From Pseudomonas palleroniana (lineage in GTDB: Bacteria > Pseudomonadota > Gammaproteobacteria > Pseudomonadales > Pseudomonadaceae), in NCBI RefSeq assembly GCF_003031675.1, contig NZ_PYWX01000013.1, positions 1 to 54,797 of the forward strand: DNA of 54,797 nt, written 5' to 3'. The first letter of the stretch is position 1, and each line of letters begins with the position of its first letter. Shown here one piece after another: positions 46,660 to 54,797 of this stretch. The notes under the pieces were generated by a model. The model was given only the letters and a program-made list of their open reading frames with translations, had not been told where the DNA came from and made no database searches. Position numbers and translations under genes: made by a program.

Positions 46660-47391
46660 CTATGTACCGATAGTCTGAATTTGCGACAGCTTGACGCTGC
46701 CCATGCCGCCTGCAAGGTTGAGCAGCATCTCGCCGCCGGTCTTGCTCAATGTCACGCTGGTCACCGTGGCGGGCAGCGAAGTCAACAGGGCAGCAGAGTC
46801 GCCCTTGTCATTCTTGTAGGTGGCGTTAAAGGTGTAGGTGCCCGTTGGAGCGACTTCACCCTTGTCGTTCTTGCCGTCCCAGATAAAGCTGCTATTACCG
46901 GCACTCTGGGCGCCCATATCGATGGTGCGCACCACGTTCCCATCCTTGTCGGTGATCTTGACGGAGACGTTACCCGTCGCTGCCGTCACCGCCACCGAGC
47001 CGGTCATGCTCTTGCTGGTATCGACCAACGCTTTGTCGGTCTGGGTGATGATCGAGCGCCCGACCAACGACGAGGCTTGCAGCGCCTGCGACGAGCTGAA
47101 GTTGCTGGAGATCGCATTCACCGAGTCATTCAGGGTGTTGATGCCTTCCAGGCTGCTGAACTGGGCCAGTTGCGCCACGAACGCACCGTTATCCTGGGGC
47201 GACAGCGGGTTCTGGTTTTTCAGTTGGGTCACCAGCAGTTGCATGAACGCATCCTTGCCCAGTGCCTGGTTACCCGTGGCGGCCTTGGCAGCGTTATTGA
47301 GACTGCTGTTGTCTGTCGCCGTCTTGACCTTGGTATTGAACAGGTCCTGAACCGGCGTGTTGGCTGGATTAGTGGTATCAACAATGGCCAT
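46660..47391 (-). CDS. flgD: Flagellar hook assembly protein FlgD
   Basis: Scaffold cap needed for hook assembly; 243 residues. KDAFMQLLVTQLKNQNPLSP near residue 46 and the following NGAFVAQLAQFSSLEGI are the FlgD N-terminal signature. The C-terminal part contains FIWDGKNDKGEVAPTGTYTF, the FlgD Ig-like/Tudor region. It lies 16 bp after flgC. Confidence 0.95.
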   Translation of the reverse strand: MAIVDTTNPANTPVQDLFNTKVKTATDNSSLNNAAKAATGNQALGKDAFMQLLVTQLKNQNPLSPQDNGAFVAQLAQFSSLEGINTLNDSVNAISSNFSSSQALQASSLVGRSIITQTDKALVDTSKSMTGSVAVTAATGNVSVKITDKDGNVVRTIDMGAQSAGNSSFIWDGKNDKGEVAPTGTYTFNATYKNDKGDSAALLTSLPATVTSVTLSKTGGEMLLNLAGGMGSVKLSQIQTIGT

Positions 47392-47407
47392 TATTTGGCG
47401 CCCCTTA

Positions 47408-47851
47408 TCACTGACCCAGGGTCAGGACCTTCTGCATCATGGTTTTGGCGGTGTTCATCATTTCCGCATTGGTCTGGAACGAGCGGCTGGCGGAGATCAT
47501 GTCAGCCATTTCCTCGACCACGTTGACGTTGGGGTAGTACACGTAGCCCTTTTCGTTCGCAGCAGGGTGGTTGGGCTCGTAGCGGGCCTCAAGGTTGCTC
47601 TGGTCTTCGACCACACCCAACACCTGCACGCCGGAGCCTGCGGCATCCTGATTCTGGAACAGCGAATCGCTGCCGTTGCCCTGGCCACCTTGGAACATGG
47701 TGGCGAACACCGGGTGACGGGCGCGGTAGGTCTGGTCGATGCTCGAAGACACGGTCTCGGCGTTGGCGATGTTACTGGCGACGGTGTTCAAACGCGTGGT
47801 CTGCGCGCTCATGCCACTGCCGGCAATATTGAAAACACTGGACAGGGACAT
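47408..47851 (-). CDS. flgC: Flagellar basal-body rod protein FlgC
   Basis: Proximal rod subunit, 147 residues. The N-terminal SLSSVFNIAGSGMSAQTTRL and NTVASNIANAET, and the C-terminal PNVNVVEEMADMISASRSFQ, are typical of FlgC. It is 3 bp after flgB, so translation is probably coupled. Confidence 0.95.
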   Translation of the reverse strand: MSLSSVFNIAGSGMSAQTTRLNTVASNIANAETVSSSIDQTYRARHPVFATMFQGGQGNGSDSLFQNQDAAGSGVQVLGVVEDQSNLEARYEPNHPAANEKGYVYYPNVNVVEEMADMISASRSFQTNAEMMNTAKTMMQKVLTLGQ

Positions 47852-47854
47852 GGC

Positions 47855-48262
47855 TTACTCTCCACGCAGGGCTGACATCAGCCCTTTGAATTTACTGTTG
47901 AGCAGGGTGAAGCTGGCCTGAAAGTTCACCGAGTTCTCGGCATAGGCCGATTGCTCAAGCTGGGCGTCGACGGTGTTCTGGTCGATCGACGGTTGCATCG
48001 GCGTGCGATACAACAACGCCTCGTCACCACTGCTCAGGCCTTGTGCTTCGATATGCCGGCTATTGGTCATATTCAAGGCAAAGGTGCCGTTCTTGGTCTT
48101 GTCCTGCTGCGCCGCGAGCACGGCGGAGAAATCCAGATCCCGAGCCTTGTAGTTCGGGGTGTCGGCGTTGGTAATGTTGTTGGCCAGGACTTCGGCACGC
48201 TGGGCGCGGAAGCCCAGGGCTTGTTCGTGGATACCGAGCGCTTTATCGAAGCTGATGCTCAT
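47855..48262 (-). CDS. flgB: Flagellar basal-body rod protein FlgB
   Basis: Proximal rod subunit, 135 residues. LGIHEQALGFRAQRAEVLAN followed by NITNADTPNYKARDLDFSA is the family signature. It opens the flgBCDE operon, downstream of a sigma-54 promoter at 48304-48322 and an array of GCGGCAATG repeats. Confidence 0.95.
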   Translation of the reverse strand: MSISFDKALGIHEQALGFRAQRAEVLANNITNADTPNYKARDLDFSAVLAAQQDKTKNGTFALNMTNSRHIEAQGLSSGDEALLYRTPMQPSIDQNTVDAQLEQSAYAENSVNFQASFTLLNSKFKGLMSALRGE

Positions 48263-48303
48263 GGCGGAAACCTTTAGGCTGACCTGCTTTTCGTATCTGG
48301 GTT

Positions 48304-48322
48304 ATAGCAAGGCTCATGCCAA
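48304..48322 (-). promoter_or_regulatory. Sigma-54 promoter of flgBCDE
   Basis: On the minus strand TTGGCATGAGCCTTGCTAT, with the -24 GG and -12 GC at the exact sigma-54 spacing. The start would be near 48295, about 33 nt before flgB. Confidence 0.85.
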
Positions 48323-48363
48323 TTCTTCGAAGGCCCGTATTTCAAGGGTTTGCTGGATGCTGT

Positions 48364-48438
48364 TAAGCGGCAATGCCAGAAAAGCGGCAATGGACTTCCG
48401 CGTGAAGCCAGTAAAGCGGCAATGCAAGTTGCCGCTTT
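48364..48438. promoter_or_regulatory. Repeat array upstream of flgB, candidate enhancer sites
   Basis: Three direct copies of AAGCGGCAATG (48365-48375, 48382-48392, 48414-48424) and one inverted copy (48429-48438). The outermost pair forms a perfect palindrome AAAGCGGCAA-TGCAAG-TTGCCGCTTT less one base of symmetry in the spacer, at 48413-48438. The array lies 40-115 bp upstream of the -24 box, where an enhancer-binding protein such as FleR would act. Confidence 0.65.
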
Positions 48439-48444
48439 GAGGCG

Positions 48445-48482
48445 AAAAAAATGGGAGGCCTGTGTGGGGCCTCCCATTTTTT
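48445..48482. terminator. Bidirectional terminator after cheR
   Basis: AAAAAATGGGAGGCC ... GGCCTCCCATTTTTT, a strong stem with A-run on one side and T-run on the other. It ends leftward transcription from cheR and shields the flgB promoter. Confidence 0.85.
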
Positions 48483-48495
48483 GTTCAAGGGTGCA

Positions 48496-49323
48496 TCACT
48501 TCGTCTGGTAGATGATCCCAGGGCTGCATTGCACCATCTGGTAATGATCCGGCAAACCGTTCAACGCTTCTGAAGCCCCCAGGAACAGGTAGCCGCCACG
48601 CTTGAGGGTGCCGTGGATGCGCAACAGGATGTCTTTCTTCACTTCGGCCGAGAAATAGATCAGCACGTTGCGGCAAAACACCATGTCAAACTTGCCCAGA
48701 CTGGCATAGCTGTCGAGCAGGTTGAACGAGCGAAACTCCACGCGATTCTTGATCGGCGCCTTGACCGCCCATCGCCCTGCCCCTTTAGGCTCAAAGTAAC
48801 GCTGCAGGCGCTCCTGGGAAAGCCCACGCCCCAGAGCAAGGCTGTCGTATTCGCCGGTCTTGCAATTGGTCAGCATGGTGCCGGACAAGTCGGTGGCAAC
48901 AATTTGTGCCCCCGCCTTCAACTGGCCCATGTTGGTTCGCTCAAACTCATCGATAGACATCGAGATCGAATACGGTTCCTGCCCCGAAGAGCAAGCCGCC
49001 GACCAGATGCGCAGGCGCTGGCCCGGGCTGGCCTTGATGGCCTCCGGCAGCACTTTGCTCTTGAGCACCTCAAAGGGGTAGGTGTCGCGAAACCATAGGG
49101 TCTCGTTGGTGGTCATCGCATCGACCACCATTTCCTTGAGCCCACTGCGCGGCTGTCCCTGGATGCGCTGAACCAACTCGCCCAGCGACTTGATACCCTG
49201 CTGCTCCATCAGCTTGTTGAGACGGCTGGATACCAGGTACTGCTTGTTTTCACCGAGCAATATGCCACAGGCCTTTTCCAGGAAGACCCGGAACTGTTCG
49301 AAATCCAAATTACCCGTAGACAA
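48496..49323 (-). CDS. cheR: Chemotaxis protein methyltransferase CheR
   Basis: Methylates glutamates of chemoreceptors using S-adenosylmethionine; 275 residues. TTNETLWFRDTYPFEVLKSK near 72 and LRIWSAACSSGQEPYSISM near 105 are the CheR substrate and SAM motifs; MVFCRNVLIYFSAEVKKDIL near 213 and RGGYLFLGASEAL near 243 follow. The start is a TTG at 49323 with GAGGCGG upstream. It lies 41 bp after cheV. It corresponds to the flagellar cheR1 copy. Confidence 0.94.
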   Translation of the reverse strand: MSTGNLDFEQFRVFLEKACGILLGENKQYLVSSRLNKLMEQQGIKSLGELVQRIQGQPRSGLKEMVVDAMTTNETLWFRDTYPFEVLKSKVLPEAIKASPGQRLRIWSAACSSGQEPYSISMSIDEFERTNMGQLKAGAQIVATDLSGTMLTNCKTGEYDSLALGRGLSQERLQRYFEPKGAGRWAVKAPIKNRVEFRSFNLLDSYASLGKFDMVFCRNVLIYFSAEVKKDILLRIHGTLKRGGYLFLGASEALNGLPDHYQMVQCSPGIIYQTK

Positions 49324-49364
49324 TGATACCGCCTCTTAAATCGTGTGATCGCCAGGGAAAGCCC

Positions 49365-50297
49365 CTAGCCGTGATCTGCAGCCTTGATCCGGTCGACTAC
49401 CCGGGATGCCAGGTCATCAGGGCGGAATTTGGCCAGGAAGTCATCAGCGCCGACCTTCTTGACCATTGCCTGATTGAATACACCCGACAATGAAGTATGC
49501 AGGATGATATGCAATTTTTGCATGCGTGGATCGCTGCGTATTTCGGCCGTGAGGGTATAACCATCCATTTCCGGCATCTCGATGTCGGAAATCATCATCA
49601 AGAACTCTTCTTCCGGCTTCTTGCCCTCATCGACCAGGTTACGCAGGTAATCCAGCGCCTGGCGACCATCATTAAGAGCCACCACGTCCACGCCAACGGT
49701 TTGCAGGCAACGCGTGACCTGCTTGCGAGCGACCGAGGAGTCATCCACGGTCAGTACGCGCAGGGATACCGCCTTGTGCGCGGTTTCCGCGTCGACCACG
49801 CCTACCGAGATAGACTCCGAGGTCGGCGCCACTTCGGCGAGGATCTTCTCCACGTCGATGATTTCCACCAACTGGTTATCAACCCGCGTCACCGCCGTGA
49901 GGTAGTGATCGCGCCCAGTGCCCTTGGGTGGCGGATGGATCTCTTCCCAGTTCATGTTGACGATACGTTCCACCGAGCGCACCAGGAAACCCTGGGTCTT
50001 GGTGTTGTACTCCGTGATGATCACGAACGGGTTTCCGCGGTCCTGCAAACCGGCGGAACCTGTGGCCAATGCCAGGTCAAGAATCGGGATGGTCGCACCA
50101 CGGATGTTGGCTACACCACACACCACAGGGCTGGATTTGGGCATGATCGTCAGTTTGGGACACTGCAACACTTCCCGAACTTTAAACACGTTGATGCCAT
50201 ATAGCTGGCTGCCGTCCAGGCGAAAAAGCAACAACTCCAGGCGATTCTGCCCTACCAGCTGTGTACGCTGGTTTACTGAATCCATTACACCTGCCAT
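49365..50297 (-). CDS. cheV: Chemotaxis coupling protein CheV
   Basis: CheW-like adaptor with a receiver domain, 310 residues. The CheW part covers about 15-165 (VFKVREVLQCPKLTIMPKSS, VVCGVANIRGATIPILDLAL); the receiver follows (RVLTVDDSSVARKQVTRCLQ) with the phospho-Asp in MMISDIEMPEMDGYTLT near 237. AGGAG precedes the ATG. It diverges from flgA over 91 bp and runs toward cheR. Confidence 0.94.
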   Translation of the reverse strand: MAGVMDSVNQRTQLVGQNRLELLLFRLDGSQLYGINVFKVREVLQCPKLTIMPKSSPVVCGVANIRGATIPILDLALATGSAGLQDRGNPFVIITEYNTKTQGFLVRSVERIVNMNWEEIHPPPKGTGRDHYLTAVTRVDNQLVEIIDVEKILAEVAPTSESISVGVVDAETAHKAVSLRVLTVDDSSVARKQVTRCLQTVGVDVVALNDGRQALDYLRNLVDEGKKPEEEFLMMISDIEMPEMDGYTLTAEIRSDPRMQKLHIILHTSLSGVFNQAMVKKVGADDFLAKFRPDDLASRVVDRIKAADHG

Positions 50298-50361
50298 GCC
50301 TGCACTCCTACGCTAAAACCTTGGGCCATACCTACAAGGCGGCGCGCGCCCTAACACGAAA

Positions 50362-50377
50362 CGGCACGAGCTTTGCT
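50362..50377 (+). promoter_or_regulatory. Sigma-54 promoter of flgA
   Basis: CGGCACGAGCTTTGCT, matching TGGCACG-N4-TTGCW except the first base. The start would be at about 50388, next to the ATG at 50389. Confidence 0.75.
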
Positions 50378-50388
50378 ATTTATTGGCC

Positions 50389-51150
50389 ATGGACATTAAA
50401 ACGACAGTTTCCCGACACCCCCGCCCTCGCTACCGCAGACTGCTCTGCGCCACGATGGTTTTGCTTGCCTTGACGGCAGGCGCTACGACCCGTGCCGACA
50501 ACGTCACATTGCCTGATCTACTTATCGGCGTCACTCAGGGCTTTCTTGAGTTCACTGTAGAAGATTATCTGACAACCACACAAACGCCGGGACGCTACGA
50601 GATCCAAGTCAACCAGTTAGACCCTCGCCTGCGCATGCCAATGTGCGACAAGGAATTGACTGCCACCTTGGAAAGCCCTGCCCAGCCTATTGGTCGCGTC
50701 ACGGTCAAAGTCCGTTGTGAAGGCGCTTCGCCCTGGACGGTGTTCGTGCCCGCTCAAGTCAAATTGTTCCGCGATGTCGTGGTGGTGACACGCCCGCTGA
50801 AGCGCACCGGCATCATCGGTTTCGAAGATGTTGCCCTGCGCGAACGTGATATCAGCCAGATCAACCAGGGCTATCTCACATCGGTGGACCAAGCCATCGG
50901 GCAGAAATTGACCCGACCAATGGTTACCGATCAAGTCATCACGCTGGTCCATCTGGAACAGGCCGAGGTGATTCGCAAGGGGGATCAGGTGGTGATTTCC
51001 GCCAGTAGCGGCGCATTGACAGTAAAAATGCCGGGGGAGGCATTGTCCAACGGCGGTATGAGCGAACAGATTCGCGTCAAGAATCTCAACTCCAACCGTG
51101 TGATCAAGGCGCAGGTGACCGCACCGGGACAAGTCGAGGTGGCGTTATAG
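50389..51150 (+). CDS. flgA: Flagellar basal-body P-ring formation protein FlgA
   Basis: Periplasmic chaperone for P-ring assembly; 253 residues from the ATG at 50389. The signal peptide has a basic start (HPRPRYRRLL) and a hydrophobic core (ATMVLLALTAGATT), cleaved near RADN. The C-terminal SAF-type domain shows PLKRTGIIGFEDVALRERDI, QAIGQKLTRPMVTDQVI, and RKGDQVVISASSGALTVKMP. A TTG at 50383 in frame is another possible start. No Shine-Dalgarno site is visible, and the sigma-54 promoter would start the message at the ATG. Confidence 0.9.
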   Translation: MDIKTTVSRHPRPRYRRLLCATMVLLALTAGATTRADNVTLPDLLIGVTQGFLEFTVEDYLTTTQTPGRYEIQVNQLDPRLRMPMCDKELTATLESPAQPIGRVTVKVRCEGASPWTVFVPAQVKLFRDVVVVTRPLKRTGIIGFEDVALRERDISQINQGYLTSVDQAIGQKLTRPMVTDQVITLVHLEQAEVIRKGDQVVISASSGALTVKMPGEALSNGGMSEQIRVKNLNSNRVIKAQVTAPGQVEVAL

Positions 51151-51230
51151 AGTTCACTGGCATAGGACGCTGGCTTTTCCTACACTGTGGGCTGAACATC
51201 CGCGCATTCAGGTTTATTCTCAATCGCGCC

Positions 51231-51257
51231 TAAAGTTTATCCGGGTATGGCCGAAAA
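51231..51257 (+). promoter_or_regulatory. Sigma-28 (FliA) promoter of flgM
   Basis: TAAA (51231-51234), exactly 15 bp, GCCGAAAA (51250-51257), against the consensus TAAA-N15-GCCGATAA. Late-class control of flgM by the sigma factor that FlgM inhibits. Confidence 0.88.
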
Positions 51258-51293
51258 CATGGCAAGCGTCCAAATACCCAGAGGTTTTTTAAC

Positions 51294-51617
51294 ATGGTCA
51301 TTGATTTCAGTCGTTTGAATAACGCCCCGGCTTTGCCCGGTTCTACGCGCACCGGTGGTGCCAAGGACAGTGTAGAAGCCAAGTCCCAGCCTGCGCCTAC
51401 CAAGGCAGAACCGGCCGGTGTCAGCCAGAGCGGGGAATCGGTACACCTGAGCAATGAGGCTCAACAGTTGCAGAAGGTCACTGACTCGCTGCGCGATCAA
51501 CCGGTTGTCAATAAAGCCCGTGTGGCCGAGTTGAAACAGGCTATCGCCGATGGCAGCTATAAAGTCGACAGCAACCGTGTAGCCAGCAAGCTGCTTAACT
51601 TCGAAGCCGAGCGCTAG
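51294..51617 (+). CDS. flgM: Anti-sigma-28 factor FlgM
   Basis: Holds FliA inactive until the hook is finished, then is exported; 107 residues. The N-terminal [19 protein letters not shown] is Pseudomonas-type, the middle is disordered, and the C-terminal helices [20 protein letters not shown] and VASKLLNFE form the sigma-binding region. It is preceded by a sigma-28 promoter. Confidence 0.94.
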   Translation: MVIDFSRLNNAPALPGSTRTGGAKDSVEAKSQPAPTKAEPAGVSQSGESVHLSNEAQQLQKVTDSLRDQPVVNKARVAELKQAIADGSYKVDSNRVASKLLNFEAER

Positions 51618-51665
51618 GCAAAGGCCTGCGCTGGGCTTTTGGACGCTTAAAACCCAAGGCCAGCC

Positions 51666-52136
51666 ATGCACCACGACGAACATTTGCTCCAACTGATCAT
51701 TGATGATCTGGCGCCGACGCAACATTTGCTCGAGTTGCTCAAAGAAGAATCCCTGGCCCTGTATGGCCGGGATATGCGTTTGCTGGAAGAAATCCTGGCA
51801 CGCAAACAGTCGCTGATTGTGCTGCTTGAACAACACGGCAAGAAGCGCAGCGAAATTCTCATCAGCCTGGGCCTGCCGGCTGATCACGACGGCCTTGCCC
51901 AACTGGCCAGCCATTCCTCGGTCGGTGATCAACTACTGACCCAGAGTAGCGCGCTCAATCAATTGCTCGCCCAGTGCCAGGAAGCCAACCTGCTCAACGG
52001 TCAGTCGATCCAGCTTCAGCAAGCCACGACCGCCAACCAGTTGCGCATACTCCACGGCGGAGAACCTCCGGCCCTCTACAACGCCCAAGGCTCGACCTCG
52101 CGCCTGGTCAAACCAAGCACCCGCAGCCAAGCCTGA
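51666..52136 (+). CDS. flgN: Flagellar export chaperone FlgN
   Basis: Cytoplasmic chaperone for hook-filament junction proteins FlgK and FlgL; 156 residues, mostly helical. [20 protein letters not shown] and [20 protein letters not shown] match the FlgN family. It is 48 bp after flgM and 95 bp before the PilZ gene. Confidence 0.9.
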   Translation: MHHDEHLLQLIIDDLAPTQHLLELLKEESLALYGRDMRLLEEILARKQSLIVLLEQHGKKRSEILISLGLPADHDGLAQLASHSSVGDQLLTQSSALNQLLAQCQEANLLNGQSIQLQQATTANQLRILHGGEPPALYNAQGSTSRLVKPSTRSQA

Positions 52137-52231
52137 CGCCGGTTCACCGCGCGCCTATCCAAGGCACGCTACATACTGGCAAAATGCCCCTTCTTGCGTG
52201 TAGTCGTATTTTGTCTGGAGATGGAAGAACC

Positions 52232-52981
52232 GTGTTCAACGCCCTTAATGCGGAAGATGCCCCGCAGCCACCAAAGGTCCTCACCACGCCTCTGGAAATC
52301 GCCAGTACTTTGCGAATGCTGCAGGAAAGCCATGATCCACTGATCATCACTTTCCACGAGCGCAGCCAGCGCTTTCAAAGCTACCTGGTAGACGTTGACC
52401 GGGACAGCAAGACGCTGGCCTTGGACGAAATGATTCCCCGCGATGGCGAACGCTACCTCGAGAATGGCGAGTCCTTCCGCATTGAAGGCTTTCATGAGGG
52501 TGTGCGGGTTGCCTGGGAAAGCAACGGTACGCTGGCCATCAGCGAGAAAGATGGGCACCGCATTTACACCGGCAGCATACCTGGCGAAGTGGTCTACCAT
52601 CAGCGACGCAATGCCTTCCGCGCTGCGTTGAAGCTGGCACAGTTGGTGAACATCGAGCTGGGCGGCGAAAAGCTCAAGGCCCCCATCAGTGGCAAGCTAC
52701 TGGATATTTCCGCTACCGGCTGCAAGCTGCGCTTTGAAGGCGACATATCCGAGCGCCTGCAACTGGGTCAGGTGTATGACCGCTTTATCGCTGCCCTGCC
52801 CTTTGGCAGCATGAGCACGTCCGTCGAACTGCGTTATCTGCACTTCGAAGACAAGATCAATACCACTTTCGCCGGCGTGCGCTTTCATAACATGAGCGGC
52901 CTGGTGCAGCGCCAGGTAGAACGGTTTGTGTATCAGCTGCAGCGTGAAGCGCGACGCTTCGACAAGGATGACGATTTTTAA
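52232..52981 (+). CDS. flgZ: Flagellar brake protein, YcgR/FlgZ type (c-di-GMP-binding PilZ)
   Basis: Binds cyclic-di-GMP and slows flagellar rotation; 249 residues. The start is a GTG at 52232 ([20 protein letters not shown]) after GGAAG; upstream in-frame sequence back to 51974 overlaps flgN and is not conserved. The N-terminal YcgR domain spans about 20-115; the PilZ domain has the RxxxR motif in [11 protein letters not shown] near 124 and DISATGCKL near 162. In the flgM-flgN-flgZ run typical of Pseudomonas. Confidence 0.92.
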   Translation: MFNALNAEDAPQPPKVLTTPLEIASTLRMLQESHDPLIITFHERSQRFQSYLVDVDRDSKTLALDEMIPRDGERYLENGESFRIEGFHEGVRVAWESNGTLAISEKDGHRIYTGSIPGEVVYHQRRNAFRAALKLAQLVNIELGGEKLKAPISGKLLDISATGCKLRFEGDISERLQLGQVYDRFIAALPFGSMSTSVELRYLHFEDKINTTFAGVRFHNMSGLVQRQVERFVYQLQREARRFDKDDDF

Positions 52982-53000
52982 GGCGTGAAACTCGCGTCAA

Positions 53001-53036
53001 AAAACGGGCAGATCCTGATGGGATCTGCCCGTTTTT
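53001..53036. terminator. Bidirectional terminator after flgZ
   Basis: AAAACGGGCAGATCC, loop TGAT, GGATCTGCCCGTTTTT. A 15-bp stem between the convergent flgZ and MFS genes. Confidence 0.92.
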
Positions 53037-53040
53037 ATAT

Positions 53041-54426
53041 TCAGGGGCGTGCCTTGCTCAGGTCATGAGGATGATTATCCGGGTCTGGATGCTCAGGTGG
53101 AGTATCCAGTGCATCCCCCTCGGTCGGTGCTTGCGGATTAGCGTCGGCCCCAGGCTCAGCTACGGTGGTTTGCATCTGCTCCTGCACCACCGCCTCATCG
53201 ACACGAGGATCGAGCGCAGCCACCAAGGGTGAACTGGACATGCTGTCGGGCATCGCTACGTGGTGCAGCGGAGCATCATCAACCTGATGCAGGTTAGTCA
53301 CGGCTTTCGGACGGATACGCCAGACCAGAATCAGCGCGCACAGGCTGAAAAACGCGTACAGCATATGGCTGCCAAACAACTTCATCACCACGCCCGCCAA
53401 CAGCGGCCCGACACTGGCGCCGATGCCGTAGGTCACCAGCAGCATGGCAGTCAGCGATACCCGACGGTCCCCTTCGACATGGTCATTGGAAAACGCCACG
53501 GCCAGCGGGTAAAGACAGAACTGCACCAACGAACACAGGAAACCCGCGACAAACAGCACCTCCAATGGCACCTGGGTCAGGATCGCCAGGGGCAGAGCTG
53601 CCACTGCCAGGCACAAAGCGAAACAGCGAATCAATAATGCGCGGTCATAACGATCAGACAACCAACCCAACGGCCACTGCACCACCAAACCTGCAAAAAT
53701 GCAGCACCCCATGAACACACCGACCTGTTCAGTCGTCAACCCCTGCTGGGACGCGTACAGCGGGGCCAAACCGTAAAAGGAGCCCACAATCAGCCCGGCC
53801 CCCAGCACCGTACTCAACGACTGCGGCACACGCTTGATAAAGAATCGCGGTTCCATCGGTGCCGGATGTAGCGGCGCAGGGTGAATGCGTCGAGTCATGG
53901 CCACCGGCACCAGGCACAAGGCAAAACAGACCGCTACCAACATCAACAGCTCCAGGCCAAGCTGAGGATGCAACACGAGAATCAACTGGCCTAATACCAG
54001 GCCCAGATAGGAGGCGATCATATAGCCACTGAACACTAAGCCGCGCTGCTTGGCGTCTGCCTGCTCGTTCAGCCAACTTTCGATAACCATGTACTGACAC
54101 ATCATCCCCAGGCCTACGATCATCCGCAGCACGATCCAGGCCGGCAACCAGTTGACCAGCCCGTGACCCAGTACGGCGGCCCCGACAATTCCGGCACAAG
54201 TGGCATACGCACGGATGTGTCCGACGCGGGCGATCAGGCGATGCCCGATCTTGCCACCCAGCACCAGGCCAAAATAGTTGGCCGCCATCAATGCCCCCAC
54301 CCACAAGCTGTCAACATGGTCTGCTGCCAGGCGTAATGCCAGGTAAGTACTGAGCAGGCCGGAGCCGATCAGCATCATCAAGGAAGCGAAATAAAGGGCT
54401 CGAAAAGATTTCCAGATCTGGCGCAT
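53041..54426 (-). CDS. MFS transporter
   Basis: Inner-membrane carrier of 461 residues with 12 hydrophobic segments (about 10-375). GLVLGGKIGHRLIARVGHIR near 55 and WPLGWLSDRYDRALLIR near 250 are the loop motifs of the major facilitator superfamily. The C-terminal tail of about 85 residues is acidic, Pro-rich and cytoplasmic. Resembles YcaD-like carriers; substrate unknown. It converges with flgZ. Confidence 0.88.
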   Translation of the reverse strand: MRQIWKSFRALYFASLMMLIGSGLLSTYLALRLAADHVDSLWVGALMAANYFGLVLGGKIGHRLIARVGHIRAYATCAGIVGAAVLGHGLVNWLPAWIVLRMIVGLGMMCQYMVIESWLNEQADAKQRGLVFSGYMIASYLGLVLGQLILVLHPQLGLELLMLVAVCFALCLVPVAMTRRIHPAPLHPAPMEPRFFIKRVPQSLSTVLGAGLIVGSFYGLAPLYASQQGLTTEQVGVFMGCCIFAGLVVQWPLGWLSDRYDRALLIRCFALCLAVAALPLAILTQVPLEVLFVAGFLCSLVQFCLYPLAVAFSNDHVEGDRRVSLTAMLLVTYGIGASVGPLLAGVVMKLFGSHMLYAFFSLCALILVWRIRPKAVTNLHQVDDAPLHHVAMPDSMSSSPLVAALDPRVDEAVVQEQMQTTVAEPGADANPQAPTEGDALDTPPEHPDPDNHPHDLSKARP

Positions 54427-54729
54427 CGGCGTTCCGAGCGGCTCCTTGTAGTGAGGGACAGGGTTATCGGCATGATAGTCCTGGGTGACTGTGTCCGGAC
54501 AGGCGATATGAGCTGTTTCCGGGGATTATTTTGCTAAACACTCAGACGCCGCATCGCAGTCTGAAAGGTACACAACGATAGCGATATATACGCGGCGCAC
54601 TATCTGATCGCAGCCCAGCCGCCAAAACCTGGTGAGGTATTTGGGCTCTGTGGGTACAGCCGTAGAAGCGGCCAGACTCGATACAGGTTGAATGTGGACA
54701 ACTGCCGGAAGTTTTCGATCGCCCAAAAC
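54427..54729. other. Intergenic region between rRNA operon and MFS gene
   Basis: About 300 bp without a gene I can support. The MFS promoter should be in the left part. No tRNA cloverleaf was found on either strand, and no REP copy is present. Confidence 0.5.
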
Positions 54730-54730
54730 A

Positions 54731-54760
54731 AAACCCCATCTGCTTTCGCAAATGGGGTTT
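54731..54760 (-). terminator. Terminator of the rRNA operon
   Basis: On the minus strand AAACCCCATTTGCGAAAGCA then GATGGGGTTT, followed by TGTTTTGGGC. A stem with GCGAAAGC apex about 12 bp after the 5S end. Confidence 0.88.
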
Positions 54761-54772
54761 CGGAATTTAATC

Positions 54773-54797
54773 TTGACGATGACCTACTCTCACATGG
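54773..54797 (-). rRNA. rrf: 5S rRNA (3' end only)
   Basis: The minus strand reads CCATGTGAGAGTAGGTCATC then GTCAAG, the 3' end of Pseudomonas 5S rRNA. The rest of the gene and the 23S and 16S genes should lie beyond the right edge, transcribed leftward. Confidence 0.9.

Noticed and set aside
48361..48440. Short spaced repeats as a CRISPR array
   Set aside because: Units are only 10-11 bp, spacing is irregular, one copy is inverted, and they sit at a sigma-54 promoter.
54427..54772. tRNA gene next to the rRNA operon
   Set aside because: No cloverleaf or CCA-adjacent T-loop pattern is visible on either strand.

Overview
The window is chromosomal DNA from a Pseudomonas of the fluorescens group. 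This rests on GC-rich coding with strong codon bias, the conserved block tatD-holB-tmk-mltG-pabC-fabF-acpP-fabG-fabD-plsX-rpmF-yceD-maf-sppA-HAD-rluC-rne, a polar-flagellum set (flgA/M/N/Z, cheV, cheR, flgBCDE), and many copies of a palindromic extragenic repeat with the core GTGGGAGGGGGCTTGC. Species and strain cannot be fixed from the sequence alone.

Layout. 0-3 kb: end of an L-arabinose ABC transport operon (SDR dehydrogenase, araF, araG cut by the left edge). 3.2-5.0 kb: a GNAT acetyltransferase and three small genes that look stress-related. 5.1-9.3 kb: a leftward catabolic cluster (GntR regulator, ADP-ribosylglycohydrolase-family enzyme, NCS1 permease, PfkB sugar kinase) that looks like import and salvage of an unknown N-glycoside. 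9.4-12.5 kb: DUF1285 protein, lipoprotein, MoaA, TetR regulator. 12.8-13.0 kb: a small RNA matching RgsA in position and structure. 13-26 kb: the lipid/DNA/cell-envelope block, all leftward except maf. 27-30 kb: rne with a long leader.

30-41 kb: MocA/XdhC accessory genes for molybdo-hydroxylases, a C4-dicarboxylate transporter with a sigma-54 promoter and paired palindromes upstream, an AraC-type regulator, phoPQ led by a small secreted protein under four tandem PhoP half-sites, a phosphopantetheinyl transferase, and an RstAB-like two-component pair. 41-44 kb: nrdA with a DnaA box and tandem NrdR-like boxes. 44.1-45.2 kb: an unrecognised protein broken by a single-base frameshift. 45.3-53 kb: flagellar and chemotaxis genes with recognisable sigma-54 and sigma-28 promoters. 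The right edge holds an MFS transporter gene and the 3' end of a leftward rRNA operon (5S tail and terminator).

The most informative non-coding signals are the regulatory arrays: PhoP repeats at 37.3 kb, NrdR/DnaA sites at 40.8-40.9 kb, GCGGCAATG repeats upstream of flgB at 48.4 kb, and palindromes upstream of dctA at 33.7 kb. The REP elements include two loci identical over 90 bp and a nested inverted-repeat copy. I saw no CRISPR array, prophage, transposase or tRNA gene.
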